DNA from: an uncultured Lachnospiraceae bacterium
Lineage (GTDB): Bacteria > Bacillota > Clostridia > Lachnospirales > Lachnospiraceae
Length of the DNA: 64,000 bases
NCBI GenBank assembly: GCA_910583615.1
Contig: CAJTXP010000016.1
Span: forward strand, 16,073 to 80,072
Reading direction: 5' to 3'
Shown: piece after piece, positions 55,742 through 63,981 of the stretch
Layout of the letters: each line of letters begins with the position of its first letter
Position numbering within the stretch: the stretch's first letter is position 1
Program-made: the position numbers and the translations under genes
Notes under the pieces: generated by a model
Told to the model about the DNA's origin: nothing
The model's input: only the letters and a program-made list of their open reading frames with translations
Databases searched by the model: none

Positions 55742-56758
55742 TCACAATACTACCCGGTCTTTCAGCTCCTGCGGAATGTCCAGCTCACAAAACCCTTCCG
55801 CATGCTCCGTGTGGATCGGATAGATGGCTTCCTTCGGATTCACGGCCCGGATCAGCTGTGCCAGCTGATCCGCCGTGGCATGTCCGCTGGTATGCAGGCG
55901 CTTTACCTCCACGCCTTTTGCCTGCTGGCGTTTCAGAAACGCATCCCATCTGGGAATATAAGCCGCTTTTTCCGGATCCAGATAGCCGTCCCACATGGAA
56001 TAGACAATGACCGGTTTTACGTCCAGAAATTCATTGATATATTTTTCACAAAAATCCTCCGGCTTGATCAGCGCCAGAAATCCGTGTTCCCGCATAAGAT
56101 CCTTCTGCTTTCGAGGTTTCTCCCAGGCTTTATGGCGAAATTCCTGATCCGGGCGCAGCACATACACCTTTTCAAAACGGTACAGATCCGTTTTGTCGCC
56201 CGCCAGCTCGGTAAACGTCCGGAGCTGCTGACAGATATATTCATTATACGTGTACAGATACATCCCGTTCCTGCGGGCCGCCTGATAAAAGGACGCCAGC
56301 GAATCCAGATTCGTGGAGGAACAGATCAAAAATGCATAGTTATGTTCCCGAAAGTATTCCCGCGCTTCCTCCTGCAGCTCCGCCTCGGTCTTCACCTTTT
56401 CCGAACGCCGGTTCAGCATGGTGCCCTCGGTGATCAGGATGTCCACATCCCGCCTGTCGTTTCTCCGGATATACCAGTTCGTCATGGGAAGGAGCGCTTT
56501 GCCCCTGTATCCGTGTCCCCGGAAATCCCCGGTGTGCAGAATCGTCCTGTCCGGCGTCTCGATCAGATACATATACGCGTCGAAGGCGGAATGGTCCACC
56601 TCGTACCCGGTCACGGTGACCGGACCGATGTTCATGGGCGTATCCCTTTTCACTTCCACGATCCGGGCGTCATCCCTCAGAACCTCCAGCGCTTCCCGGG
56701 CGGAGAAGGCAGTCCTCTGATCCCGCGCCCGGGCCAGCGCCTGATAAATGTTGATCAT
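55742..56758 (-). CDS. Metallo-beta-lactamase-fold protein lacking the N-terminal metal motif
   Basis: 338 residues matching the C-terminal two thirds of RNase J-like or beta-CASP MBL hydrolases: VTGYEVDHSAFDAYMYLIET, ILHTGDFRGHGYRG, ILITEGTMLNR and RLHTSGHATADQLAQLI. The HxHxDH motif that binds the metals and normally lies about 100 residues earlier is absent. The sequence before VLRDDARIVEV is not family-like. It is probably an inactivated, 5'-truncated gene, though its ATG overlaps the preceding gene's stop (ATGA) and may still be translated. Confidence 0.75.
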   Translation of the reverse strand: MINIYQALARARDQRTAFSAREALEVLRDDARIVEVKRDTPMNIGPVTVTGYEVDHSAFDAYMYLIETPDRTILHTGDFRGHGYRGKALLPMTNWYIRRNDRRDVDILITEGTMLNRRSEKVKTEAELQEEAREYFREHNYAFLICSSTNLDSLASFYQAARRNGMYLYTYNEYICQQLRTFTELAGDKTDLYRFEKVYVLRPDQEFRHKAWEKPRKQKDLMREHGFLALIKPEDFCEKYINEFLDVKPVIVYSMWDGYLDPEKAAYIPRWDAFLKRQQAKGVEVKRLHTSGHATADQLAQLIRAVNPKEAIYPIHTEHAEGFCELDIPQELKDRVVL

Positions 56759-58018
56759 AACCTGCCTCGACGCTCCGCCCAGCCGGGACGGCCTTGATGC
56801 GACTTCAGAACGTCTTCCAGACGCTGGCCCGGCACACTCACCTCCCGCAGTATCCTGCGGCGCTCTGGAGGATCTTCCGGGCGGCGCGCCGCCTCCTCAA
56901 GCTGCTTAAGGGAGACGCTGCCCCATTCCCATTCCAGCAGATGGATGAGCCCATACAGTTCCCAGTCGCCATTTCGCTTTCTGCCGCTTACGATCAGCCA
57001 TTGATTAGACAGATTGCCGCGGGGCAAAATACATGACGATCACCTTCCAGTCCGCTTTCGGCATTCCCACAAGCTCCTCCTCGTCCACAGACAGAAATGC
57101 GTTCTCGATCTTCTCCGTCATCAAAGCGCCCCGGCCCTCTTTGTCATGATACTTATCATATAATCTTATGGCCTCCAAAATATCCGACAGACTGTCCACC
57201 CCTTTTACGGCATCTGTCATATTCTCTGTGTCTTCCCATTTCCAATAGTCAATCCGCCACTGCTGATCATCCGTCGTCTTACAAAGACCGAGAATAAAAT
57301 CCTTATACTCATAATCAGCCGACCAAAGGCGGTTTTCCGTATACCATGGTTCCGCAGAGGCTCCCGTAAGTCCCTGTCCTGTTTTTACGCGACCGACAAC
57401 ATTCCCGAAAGCCGGATATGCTAATTCCATCTGCTCTTCCATGGGCTTTTTCCCTTTTCTCCGTTCCTGCGGACTGTTGCATGTCAGACGGATCTGTTCT
57501 TCCGGTTCCCCGTTCCGGCAGACTGTACAGATACCCGTATCGTCAAACCGGACGCCCAGCGCCGTCCCGTCCTCCAGCACGGTTTCCACACTTCCGGTAT
57601 GGCTGACCTGTTCCTCGAACCATGATCCATGAAGGATTCTGTCAAAGGTGCGCCGGCTGAAAAAACCGCTGGTTTCCGGGGCATAAGGCATATCCTCCAT
57701 GTATTTTTCCGCCAGACCCCCGAAACGGTACAGAGACTCCAGACGATTGTAGACTATTTCCACAAGAATCGCTTTCAAAACGTTTCCGGAATAGACCCGC
57801 GAAACCGTATCCATGGACACGAAATATTCCAGCTGTTCCACCTCGCCCTTTACCTCGTCCGTCTCATGCTCCATCTGTCCGATAAAACGGATTCCTCTGT
57901 TTTCTTTGATATCCTCGAATGTCCAGTTTGGGTCTGTCCGGAACCAGAACCGGACTTCTCCGCCGGACTGTTCGCGGATACTGGCTCTCATCTCTGCTTC
58001 TATTTTAAAGTAATTCAT
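56755..58018 (-). pseudogene. Hypothetical protein with DUF2958-like C-terminus, split by a frameshift
   Basis: The first frame (start ATG 58016-58018, AAAGGA upstream) encodes about 337 residues of unknown type, ending KADWKVIVMYFAPRQSV at 57005. The overlapping frame continues PRGNLSNQWLIVSG and NGDWELYGLIHLLEWEWGSV to 56755. Placed end to end, VIVMYFAP + NQWLIVSG..GDWELYGLI...EWGSVSLKQLEE reads like one DUF2958-type domain. A single-base change in the GCCCCGCGG stretch near 57013-57021 would join them. The family of the long N-terminal part is unknown to me. Confidence 0.6.
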
Positions 58019-58100
58019 CTCAGTCCTTTCTTTGCCTTTCCTGTCCACGAAATACATCCCTCCTTTGCCTAACGATAATCCTGTCCCAATGACAGCGCAT

Positions 58101-59789
58101 TTACCCGATAATCACCTTTTTTCCTTCAAAAGCGAAACCATATTTCCGGATCCGCTCCGGTGCGATTCCTTTTGCCTCCAGGACAGCCGCATATCTTTTC
58201 TCTTCAATCTGCCGCAGCGCCGACTGTACCGTGTCCTCCAGCGTATGCTCGCCGTCTTCCGGGTCATATACTTTGAACTCCATGATAACCGCGTCATCTT
58301 CCCCACGGCATGGCTCCAACAGTACATCATATCGCCCCAGACCACTCTCCCGGTTCGATGTGACAAGATAACGTCCCCGAAGCTCCACCAGAAGTCCCAG
58401 CACAAAACCATGATAGAACCGCTCCGGCTCCGTCCGCTCAGAGGGCCTGCTGCCGCTGTCAAAGAAACTAAACGTATCCATGGCCACCCGGTTCATATAG
58501 TGGTTCATCTCCCTTTTATTTCCCTTTAACAGCGCCTTCACAAATTCATTATACGCCGGCGTATAATCCAGAAACCAGTTCTCAATCATCCGCTCAAACA
58601 GAATGCGGACTTCTTTATTCGTCAGCACAAGATCATACTCTTCTCTTCCGCGCTCCATGTTCATAAAAAAATGTTCCACCCGCAGATATCCGCCGGCCAG
58701 AAGAAGACTCCATACCGCGCTCGTCTTTCGTCCCAGCTGGCTGAAAACGACCTGCTCGTCCAGGCACGTATGATAGGCGCCGCCTTTTAAAAGCTCCTCC
58801 ATGACCATCTTGATATCCGGACGTCCTTCCCGGAGCAGCTTTCCCACCAGACTGTTACTGCTGGTATTGGCCCAATAAGGAGCGAATGTGTGTTTGTCCA
58901 GATAGTTCAAAACCGACCACGGGTTATAGATATCCGTTTTTCTTCCAAAGGTGAAGCCGTCATACCAGTCCTTTACCTGCTCTTTCTTTTCAGACAGCCC
59001 ATACTCCTCCAGTGCCGCCCACACTTCCTCCTGTGTAAAACCAAACGCTGTCTCATACTTTCCGGAAGTAGTCGTTACAACTTCCAGATTATTCAAATCC
59101 GAAAAAATAGATTCCTTACTGATACGGGTAATCCCCGTCATGATCGCCCTCTCCAGATACGGATTGGTTTTAAAAGTCGAATTGAACAGACTTCCCGTAA
59201 AGGAAACCATTTCCTCCCAGTATCCGTGTACATACGCTTCCTGCAGAGGCGTGTCGTATTCGTCCAACAGAATAATGACTTTTTTCCCATAATAACGGCA
59301 GAGACAGCCGGACAGCATTTTTAAGGAAAACGACGCATCACTGTCTTCCATATCCGCCGATACGCTTTGAAAATCAGCCTTCTCGCTCTCTGTCAATGCG
59401 CCGCTTTCCAACAGGAATCCATATTGATCATACAAAAGCCGGATAATTTTGCAGATCTTTTTCCGCGCCTGAGAAAAAGACATCCCTTTTACATCTGCAA
59501 AACTTAACGATATGACCGGATAAGTTCCCTGCAGTTCCCGGTATTTTTCCTCCTGCCAGATGGAAAGGCCTTCAAATACCGAACCGCCAGCCGCGTACTC
59601 CACAGAAAAAAAACGTTCCGTCATATTCATAAGCAATGTCTTTCCAAAACGTCTGGGACGGGTGATCAAGGTCACGTCATCCTCATTTTCCCACCATTCT
59701 TTGATAAACATGGTTTTATCCACGTAGAAATTATTGTTTACGATGATTTTTTCAAAATCCTGCTTCCCGATACCGACCGTCCTTGCCAT
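58101..59789 (-). CDS. AAA-ATPase-like / PD-(D/E)XK nuclease-like protein
   Basis: 562 residues, intact. MARTVGIGKQDFEKIIVNNN is followed by LITRPRRFGKTLLMNM (about residues 41-56, phosphate-binding) and KKVIILLDEYDTPLQEAY (about 169-186, Walker B). RAIMTGITRISKES and DWYDGFTFGRKTDIYNPWS come next. The C-terminal PDDEXK_9-like domain has GRYDVLLEPCRG and AVIMEFKVYD, supplying D and ExK. It ends GIAPERIRKYGFAFEGK. The start has GAGGTGGATCC before ATG. It lies 56 bp after the three-gene hypothetical operon and could be cotranscribed with it. Confidence 0.9.
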   Translation of the reverse strand: MARTVGIGKQDFEKIIVNNNFYVDKTMFIKEWWENEDDVTLITRPRRFGKTLLMNMTERFFSVEYAAGGSVFEGLSIWQEEKYRELQGTYPVISLSFADVKGMSFSQARKKICKIIRLLYDQYGFLLESGALTESEKADFQSVSADMEDSDASFSLKMLSGCLCRYYGKKVIILLDEYDTPLQEAYVHGYWEEMVSFTGSLFNSTFKTNPYLERAIMTGITRISKESIFSDLNNLEVVTTTSGKYETAFGFTQEEVWAALEEYGLSEKKEQVKDWYDGFTFGRKTDIYNPWSVLNYLDKHTFAPYWANTSSNSLVGKLLREGRPDIKMVMEELLKGGAYHTCLDEQVVFSQLGRKTSAVWSLLLAGGYLRVEHFFMNMERGREEYDLVLTNKEVRILFERMIENWFLDYTPAYNEFVKALLKGNKREMNHYMNRVAMDTFSFFDSGSRPSERTEPERFYHGFVLGLLVELRGRYLVTSNRESGLGRYDVLLEPCRGEDDAVIMEFKVYDPEDGEHTLEDTVQSALRQIEEKRYAAVLEAKGIAPERIRKYGFAFEGKKVIIG

Positions 59790-59845
59790 GGATCCACCTC
59801 TTTGCGTTCTGATTTACGTTCTTTTTTTGCAGTATAACAGTTTCC

Positions 59846-60976
59846 TCATGATAATTCAATCTTTGTACGGCGGGCTGGCGTCTCACTGTCTGATTCATGG
59901 ATCATCTCCTCCTGTCTTCTCGACAGACGTTCCACATAAGCCTCACACTTCTCATATACCCCGGCGGTTTTCCCCGGCATCTGGTCCTTTAAGATCAGCC
60001 CGAAATACCGCCTGTCCTTTCTGACCAGATCGCCCAGCGCCGCAAGCCATCTTTCCTGTTTCTCCATCCCGCCTTCGCACCGCCGCAGGAACTGCCGGAA
60101 CGGAAGCAGGAAATCCGCCCCGAATGTGATCGGCGCGTAATCATCCAGTTTTATTACGCCGATTCCGGTCCTGTTACCGCCATGTAGAAAATCCGGATAC
60201 AAAAGCCACTGCTCTCCCTCTTCTGCGAATCCTTCCTCCCATGGCTCCGTCTGGTTCACCACAATGCCTTTCACCGGCTGAAAAAATGGGGACTCGACAG
60301 TCTCGACGATAGTACCGGTGGGATACGGAAGTTTCACATAAGAAAAATCCCCGGGGCCGATCCAATAATCATTCTCCTCCCGTTCCTGCGGTTTTTCCGG
60401 CAGGCAGTAGAGTACCTCTCCCTCTGCGTTCAGGAGGATGTTCCATTCCAGTTCCAGATGCCGGACGCCTCTTCTGTAAAATTTACGCAGGACTCCGAAA
60501 AAACAGTTTGTCTCTATCTCATATCTGTCTGCCGCCTTCCTGATCTGCTCCCTGATAAAATCGACTGCCGGCCCGGGAAGCATAAAGATCCGTCTCTCCA
60601 CGCACTCCTCTTTTCGTCCACAGCAGAAAAGATCCGTTTCGTAGAGATTACGAAGTCCGCCCGCCATATGAAGAATCTCATCCAGCGTTTCCCCCATCTC
60701 GATTCTTTTATCCAGACGTTCCAGAGCTGTTTCTCTCCCGGCACGCCAGGAGGCTTCCCGGGTGTTCCGGCAAAGCGGATCTGTGCCGCTTCGATCCAGC
60801 AGCTGCCGCTCCCTTTCCGCTTCCCGGCGCAGTTCCCGCAGGCCGTCCAGTTTTTCTTCCAGCGTTCTGTGGGGCGCCGAAAGGATACAGTCCATTCGCT
60901 CGTCAAGATCCAGCTCTCTCCCGGCGGACAGCCACCGGGCAAGATCCGGAGAATATATCCAACGCTTCAAATCCAT
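59846..60976 (-). CDS. Hypothetical protein, last gene of a three-gene operon
   Basis: 376 residues; I do not recognise the family. The N-terminal 100 residues are helical and charged (YSPDLARWLSAGRELDLDER; LEEKLDGLRELRREAERER). The middle and C-terminus are mixed, with aromatic-rich beta-like segments (NDYWIGPGDFSYVKLPYPTG; WLLYPDFLHGG). There is no signal peptide or membrane helix. Cysteines are few (FCCGRKEEC). AAAGGAG precedes the ATG, and the gene follows the MotA/FliG-like gene by 25 bp. Confidence 0.7.
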   Translation of the reverse strand: MDLKRWIYSPDLARWLSAGRELDLDERMDCILSAPHRTLEEKLDGLRELRREAERERQLLDRSGTDPLCRNTREASWRAGRETALERLDKRIEMGETLDEILHMAGGLRNLYETDLFCCGRKEECVERRIFMLPGPAVDFIREQIRKAADRYEIETNCFFGVLRKFYRRGVRHLELEWNILLNAEGEVLYCLPEKPQEREENDYWIGPGDFSYVKLPYPTGTIVETVESPFFQPVKGIVVNQTEPWEEGFAEEGEQWLLYPDFLHGGNRTGIGVIKLDDYAPITFGADFLLPFRQFLRRCEGGMEKQERWLAALGDLVRKDRRYFGLILKDQMPGKTAGVYEKCEAYVERLSRRQEEMIHESDSETPARRTKIELS

Positions 60977-61001
60977 AATCCGGCCGCTCCTTTCTCACTC
61001 C

Positions 61002-61847
61002 TTATGTATCCGGCGCGGTGCGTGAGACAGATTTACCGGGAAACGGGTTATGACGCTGTTCTCCATCCGGCTCATGAGCAGGCTCTCCTCTTTCCCACAG
61101 CTCACGGATCACCGAAAGCACTCTGGAAACGCTTTCACACATTTCCTCTTCACTGACAGACCGACGGCGTACCACCTTCTCCATCATCACATCCGCATAT
61201 CTCTCACTGAGGTTGTCCCGGATCCTCTGCCGCATTCTGTCGTCACATCCATATACGCAGACTGCCAGATCATCACTGTCCACATCACGCACCAGCCGCT
61301 GAATCTGCCGGTCCGAAAGCTTACCGAGTATTTCCGTCAGATCCCGGACTGCCTTTAGTATCTTCGCGTTATCATGGGACGGGGCGGTTCGAGAAAATGT
61401 TTCCCTGACCTCCTCCCAATACTGTTTTTCTGATTCTTTCTTCCACTCGTCCAGCCGAATCCGTTTTCCGGAAGGCACCAGGCTTTGCAGGACTTCCCAC
61501 AATATCTCCCTGCTTTCGCCATTTCGAATCCCAATCACGCCCCTGATATACATGTAGTCAGCCATGGCCTGCACACCATCCGATCCTCTGACCCAGTATT
61601 CATTCGTCGCAATTTCCGTCATCGTTTCCGAATCGGGCGCATTCACCAGCAGCAGAATCAGCCGTTTTAAAAAATCCGGCTCCACATCCTGTACGGCCTC
61701 TTCCAGCGCCAGCACTCCTGCTTCCCGCACAAAGTTCCAAAGCTCCATGATATCGCTCACAGCTTCCACCAGAAGCTCCGTCCCTTCCTCTGCCTCTCTT
61801 GATCTGCCAATGGCATCACGGCGCACATCATCCAGCATTTTCTTCAT
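61002..61847 (-). CDS. Soluble protein combining MotA-cytoplasmic-like and FliG C-terminal-like segments
   Basis: 281 residues, no membrane helix. Residues about 33-125 (ELWNFVREAGVLALEEAVQD, DFLKRLILLLVNAPDSETM) align by eye with the cytoplasmic part of MotA (ARKEGLLSLEDEIDE, PFLQKGMQLVIDGFDP). Residues about 170-256 (LSDRQIQRLVRDVDSDDLAV, RQRIRDNLSERYADVMMEK) match the FliG C-terminal domain (LDDRSIQLVLREVDTRDLAL, KEKIFKNMSKRAAALLKDE). In the flagellar motor these two parts touch to make torque; here they are in one soluble chain. There are no flagellar genes nearby. It lies 30 bp after the D...ExK gene and 25 bp before the next. Confidence 0.75.
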   Translation of the reverse strand: MKKMLDDVRRDAIGRSREAEEGTELLVEAVSDIMELWNFVREAGVLALEEAVQDVEPDFLKRLILLLVNAPDSETMTEIATNEYWVRGSDGVQAMADYMYIRGVIGIRNGESREILWEVLQSLVPSGKRIRLDEWKKESEKQYWEEVRETFSRTAPSHDNAKILKAVRDLTEILGKLSDRQIQRLVRDVDSDDLAVCVYGCDDRMRQRIRDNLSERYADVMMEKVVRRRSVSEEEMCESVSRVLSVIRELWERGEPAHEPDGEQRHNPFPGKSVSRTAPDT

Positions 61848-61877
61848 TTTGGTTTCTCTCTCCAGCGTTATAAATAT

Positions 61878-62873
61878 TCAGCGAACAGACTCCTTTACAT
61901 ATTTCTGAATAAAATACTGAATTCTTTTTCTTTCTGTACCGCGGTTTAATTCATCCAGTACCTCCCCGCCAATAAGCGGATGTATTTCATCTGTAAGCAT
62001 AATCGCTCCAATCCGTTTCATCTCTTCTTTTTTTACCAGCTCTTTCAGGCTTTCATACCCCCGCTTTGCCTTTCCTTTTTCATTAAACGTAAACCTTCCG
62101 TCCGTCAGCAAAAGATCGCACATATAATTTGCGTAAAAGAAAACTTCTGAAAGAATTCCCACTTTTTTATTCTCTTTTTTCTTCAATTCCAAAATATAAA
62201 ATGTATCTTCGTTCCAGGTCCACATGTCGATCGCTGCCTTACGCCCAGGAAATACAGCGCTTTTATCTTTCACTTCTTCCGCAAACAATCCTACCGGAAG
62301 CTGACGGTTTACCGGATTGCCGCCTATGGAAATGGGACTGTTTTTAAAAAGTTCGCGAAGCCCTGCTCCATCGTCTGCAGCCAACAGCATCTCCACAGCC
62401 GCTTCACTGTCCCTGTTTGCCGGGATGTCCGCTTCCTGGCCAGGAGTATTATTGGTAAGGACAGACACCTCTTTTAAAAATTCCACAAACAATTCCACGG
62501 CCTTTTTTAATTTCTCAGAAAGCAGGAACCAGGATGCATACTGTTCACTGAATCTTAAAACCCGATACAGGAATCGGTTGCAGTTTCTGTTGCTCCTGAA
62601 GACTTCCTCATCATACAAAAAGTCTTCTATATCCAAAACCATATGTTTATAATGCTTCTCTGCTTTTATAAAATATGTATATATAATCACCGCCCATCCT
62701 TCAAACGCTGCATCGTCATTCTGCATGTTATCGCTGACCGCATCGGCAGGCAGCAGCATCCGCAGGTTTTCGTCTGATGTTTCCAGAAACTGTATTTTTG
62801 AGGTTAAATTTAACGAACTGTTTCCTACACTTTCCTGTAACTTTCTCATAATCTCTTCATTCATGTTTTTCAT
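61878..62873 (-). CDS. Hypothetical protein with PD-(D/E)XK-like motif, first gene of operon
   Basis: 331 residues. The N-terminal 170 residues are helical with no recognised family. A candidate nuclease core lies at about 199-255: Glu199/200, Asp216 in AAIDMWTW, then Glu229 and Lys231 in FYILELKKKENK. A helix follows (GILSEVFFYANYMCDLLL), as in PD-(D/E)XK folds. The ATG at 62871-62873 is 9 bases from GAGAGG. No signal peptide or helix-turn-helix is visible. It begins the leftward run with the MotA/FliG-like gene. Confidence 0.7.
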   Translation of the reverse strand: MKNMNEEIMRKLQESVGNSSLNLTSKIQFLETSDENLRMLLPADAVSDNMQNDDAAFEGWAVIIYTYFIKAEKHYKHMVLDIEDFLYDEEVFRSNRNCNRFLYRVLRFSEQYASWFLLSEKLKKAVELFVEFLKEVSVLTNNTPGQEADIPANRDSEAAVEMLLAADDGAGLRELFKNSPISIGGNPVNRQLPVGLFAEEVKDKSAVFPGRKAAIDMWTWNEDTFYILELKKKENKKVGILSEVFFYANYMCDLLLTDGRFTFNEKGKAKRGYESLKELVKKEEMKRIGAIMLTDEIHPLIGGEVLDELNRGTERKRIQYFIQKYVKESVR

Positions 62874-63010
62874 ATGCATATTCCTCTCTTATCTTTATTA
62901 TTTATTTGTTGGTTCACCTTTACGGCGAAATCCACCTCTCGTCCATGGTATTTTTCTGTTGATTCTCCCATAGCAGAAAACATCTCCGTCTGATTCGCTG
63001 CACGCAGTCA

Positions 63011-63320
63011 TCAACCGCGCTGCCCGCCGCCCATCAGCCCTGCCGCCATAGTCATCTCTTCCATGGCTCTTTCTATATCGCGCAGGCTGTACTCATCATC
63101 CCTGTTTCGATACCACTCCTCCATGATATCCTTCTTCTGTTCCAGGAAGCGGTTCCGCAGGGGATACCCGGCTCCTGCCGCACAGCTCGCAGATCCCGTC
63201 GTCCAGATATCCGCCGCCGGGCGCCGGGTATTTGTGATAAGTAAACAGGGCGGAGCTTTTCTTCGGATACTGGTGCCGGTATACGAACTCTCTGTGTTTG
63301 TATGAATATCCCATTCTCAT
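63011..63320 (-). pseudogene. Frameshifted small protein with a CxxC pair
   Basis: The first frame reads MRMGYSYKHREFVYRHQYPK, then GGGYLDDGICELCGRSR, and goes off into low-quality sequence. One frame over, from about 63165, the coding sense resumes as YPLRNRFLEQKKDIMEEWYR, DEYSLRDIERAMEEMTMAAG, and ends GGGQRG with a stop at 63011-63013. Together they make about 102 residues. The join is inferred from composition; I know no family. Confidence 0.5.
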
Positions 63321-63429
63321 TCGCCTCCTTTTGAATCAATCAGGGAAGATTTTGTTCCCCTGCCCGCACACCGGACGTCCGTCAGCCTGATGACATATTT
63401 CATTTGAACGCCCGTTTACATAGAGAACA

Positions 63430-63455
63430 ACAGAGCCACGGTAAAGCGGCTCTGT
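63430..63455. terminator. Hairpin between the zinc-ribbon gene and its left neighbour
   Basis: ACAGAGCC (63430-63437) pairs perfectly with GGCTCTGT (63448-63455). T-rich sequence follows on both strands (CTTCTTTC on plus, TTGTTCTC on minus). It lies about 20 bp after the stop of the gene at 63477. Confidence 0.5.
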
Positions 63456-63476
63456 CTTCTTTCAGACATTATGGAA

Positions 63477-63674
63477 TTAACCCTGAATAATATATTTGTT
63501 TTGTTTCTTACACTTCGGACATTGAAACGAACCCGTCCTTTTACTTCCCGGCCTAGTAAGCAACCCTCCTATGGTGCTTGTATCTACCCAACCGCAAAAC
63601 TCGCACTTCTTTTTAAACTTCATATCTTTGCTGGTTTGAGATACAATCACACACCCTGTCAATGCTACTGCCAT
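63477..63674 (-). CDS. Small zinc-ribbon protein
   Basis: 65 residues. Two CxxC knuckles (CEFCGW and CPKCKKQ) are separated by about 30 residues, giving a four-Cys zinc ribbon. A hydrophobic start precedes them (MAVALTGCVIVSQTSKD). GGAGG lies 8 bases before the ATG. Proteins of this size and pattern are frequent cargo in Lachnospiraceae mobile elements, but no partner is identified. Confidence 0.7.
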   Translation of the reverse strand: MAVALTGCVIVSQTSKDMKFKKKCEFCGWVDTSTIGGLLTRPGSKRTGSFQCPKCKKQNKYIIQG

Positions 63675-63753
63675 TTTCTTTTCCTCCGTCTGATAAATTT
63701 TTGTTGCAGAATTTTAATATCTATACATGAAAGGCTTCCGCTTTTATATATCA

Positions 63754-63936
63754 TCACATAAGCTGTTCTTCCGTATTATGAGTTTCATCCTTCAGCGAAT
63801 CCAGTCCGCGGCTGATCAGATCCCGGAGCATATCGTTCTGAGTCTCTCTGTCATAATACTCTTTTTTCAGCGAATCCAGTTCCGCTTCCATGCCGGACGT
63901 GACAGAAATCGTAAACCTCTTTCCATTCGCTGCCAT
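63754..63936 (-). CDS. Ribbon-helix-helix-like small protein
   Basis: 60 residues. A basic beta-like start (MAANGKRFTISVTSGMEAEL) is followed by two helices (DSLKKEYYDRETQNDMLRDLISRGLDSL), the order of a ribbon-helix-helix DNA-binding protein. A strong AGGAGG sits before the ATG. A palindrome at 63963-63981 in the leader could be its operator. Such regulators commonly sit in integrative elements and plasmids. Confidence 0.7.
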   Translation of the reverse strand: MAANGKRFTISVTSGMEAELDSLKKEYYDRETQNDMLRDLISRGLDSLKDETHNTEEQLM

Positions 63937-63962
63937 GCTCTTTCCTCCTAGTATAATAATGA

Positions 63963-63981
63963 TATAGCCACAAGAGCTATA
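63963..63981. promoter_or_regulatory. Candidate operator upstream of the ribbon-helix-helix-like gene
   Basis: TATAGC-N7-GCTATA is a perfect 6-bp inverted repeat, 27-45 bp upstream of the gene ending at 63754. It overlaps the expected promoter position. Reading by the downstream protein is inferred. Confidence 0.45.
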
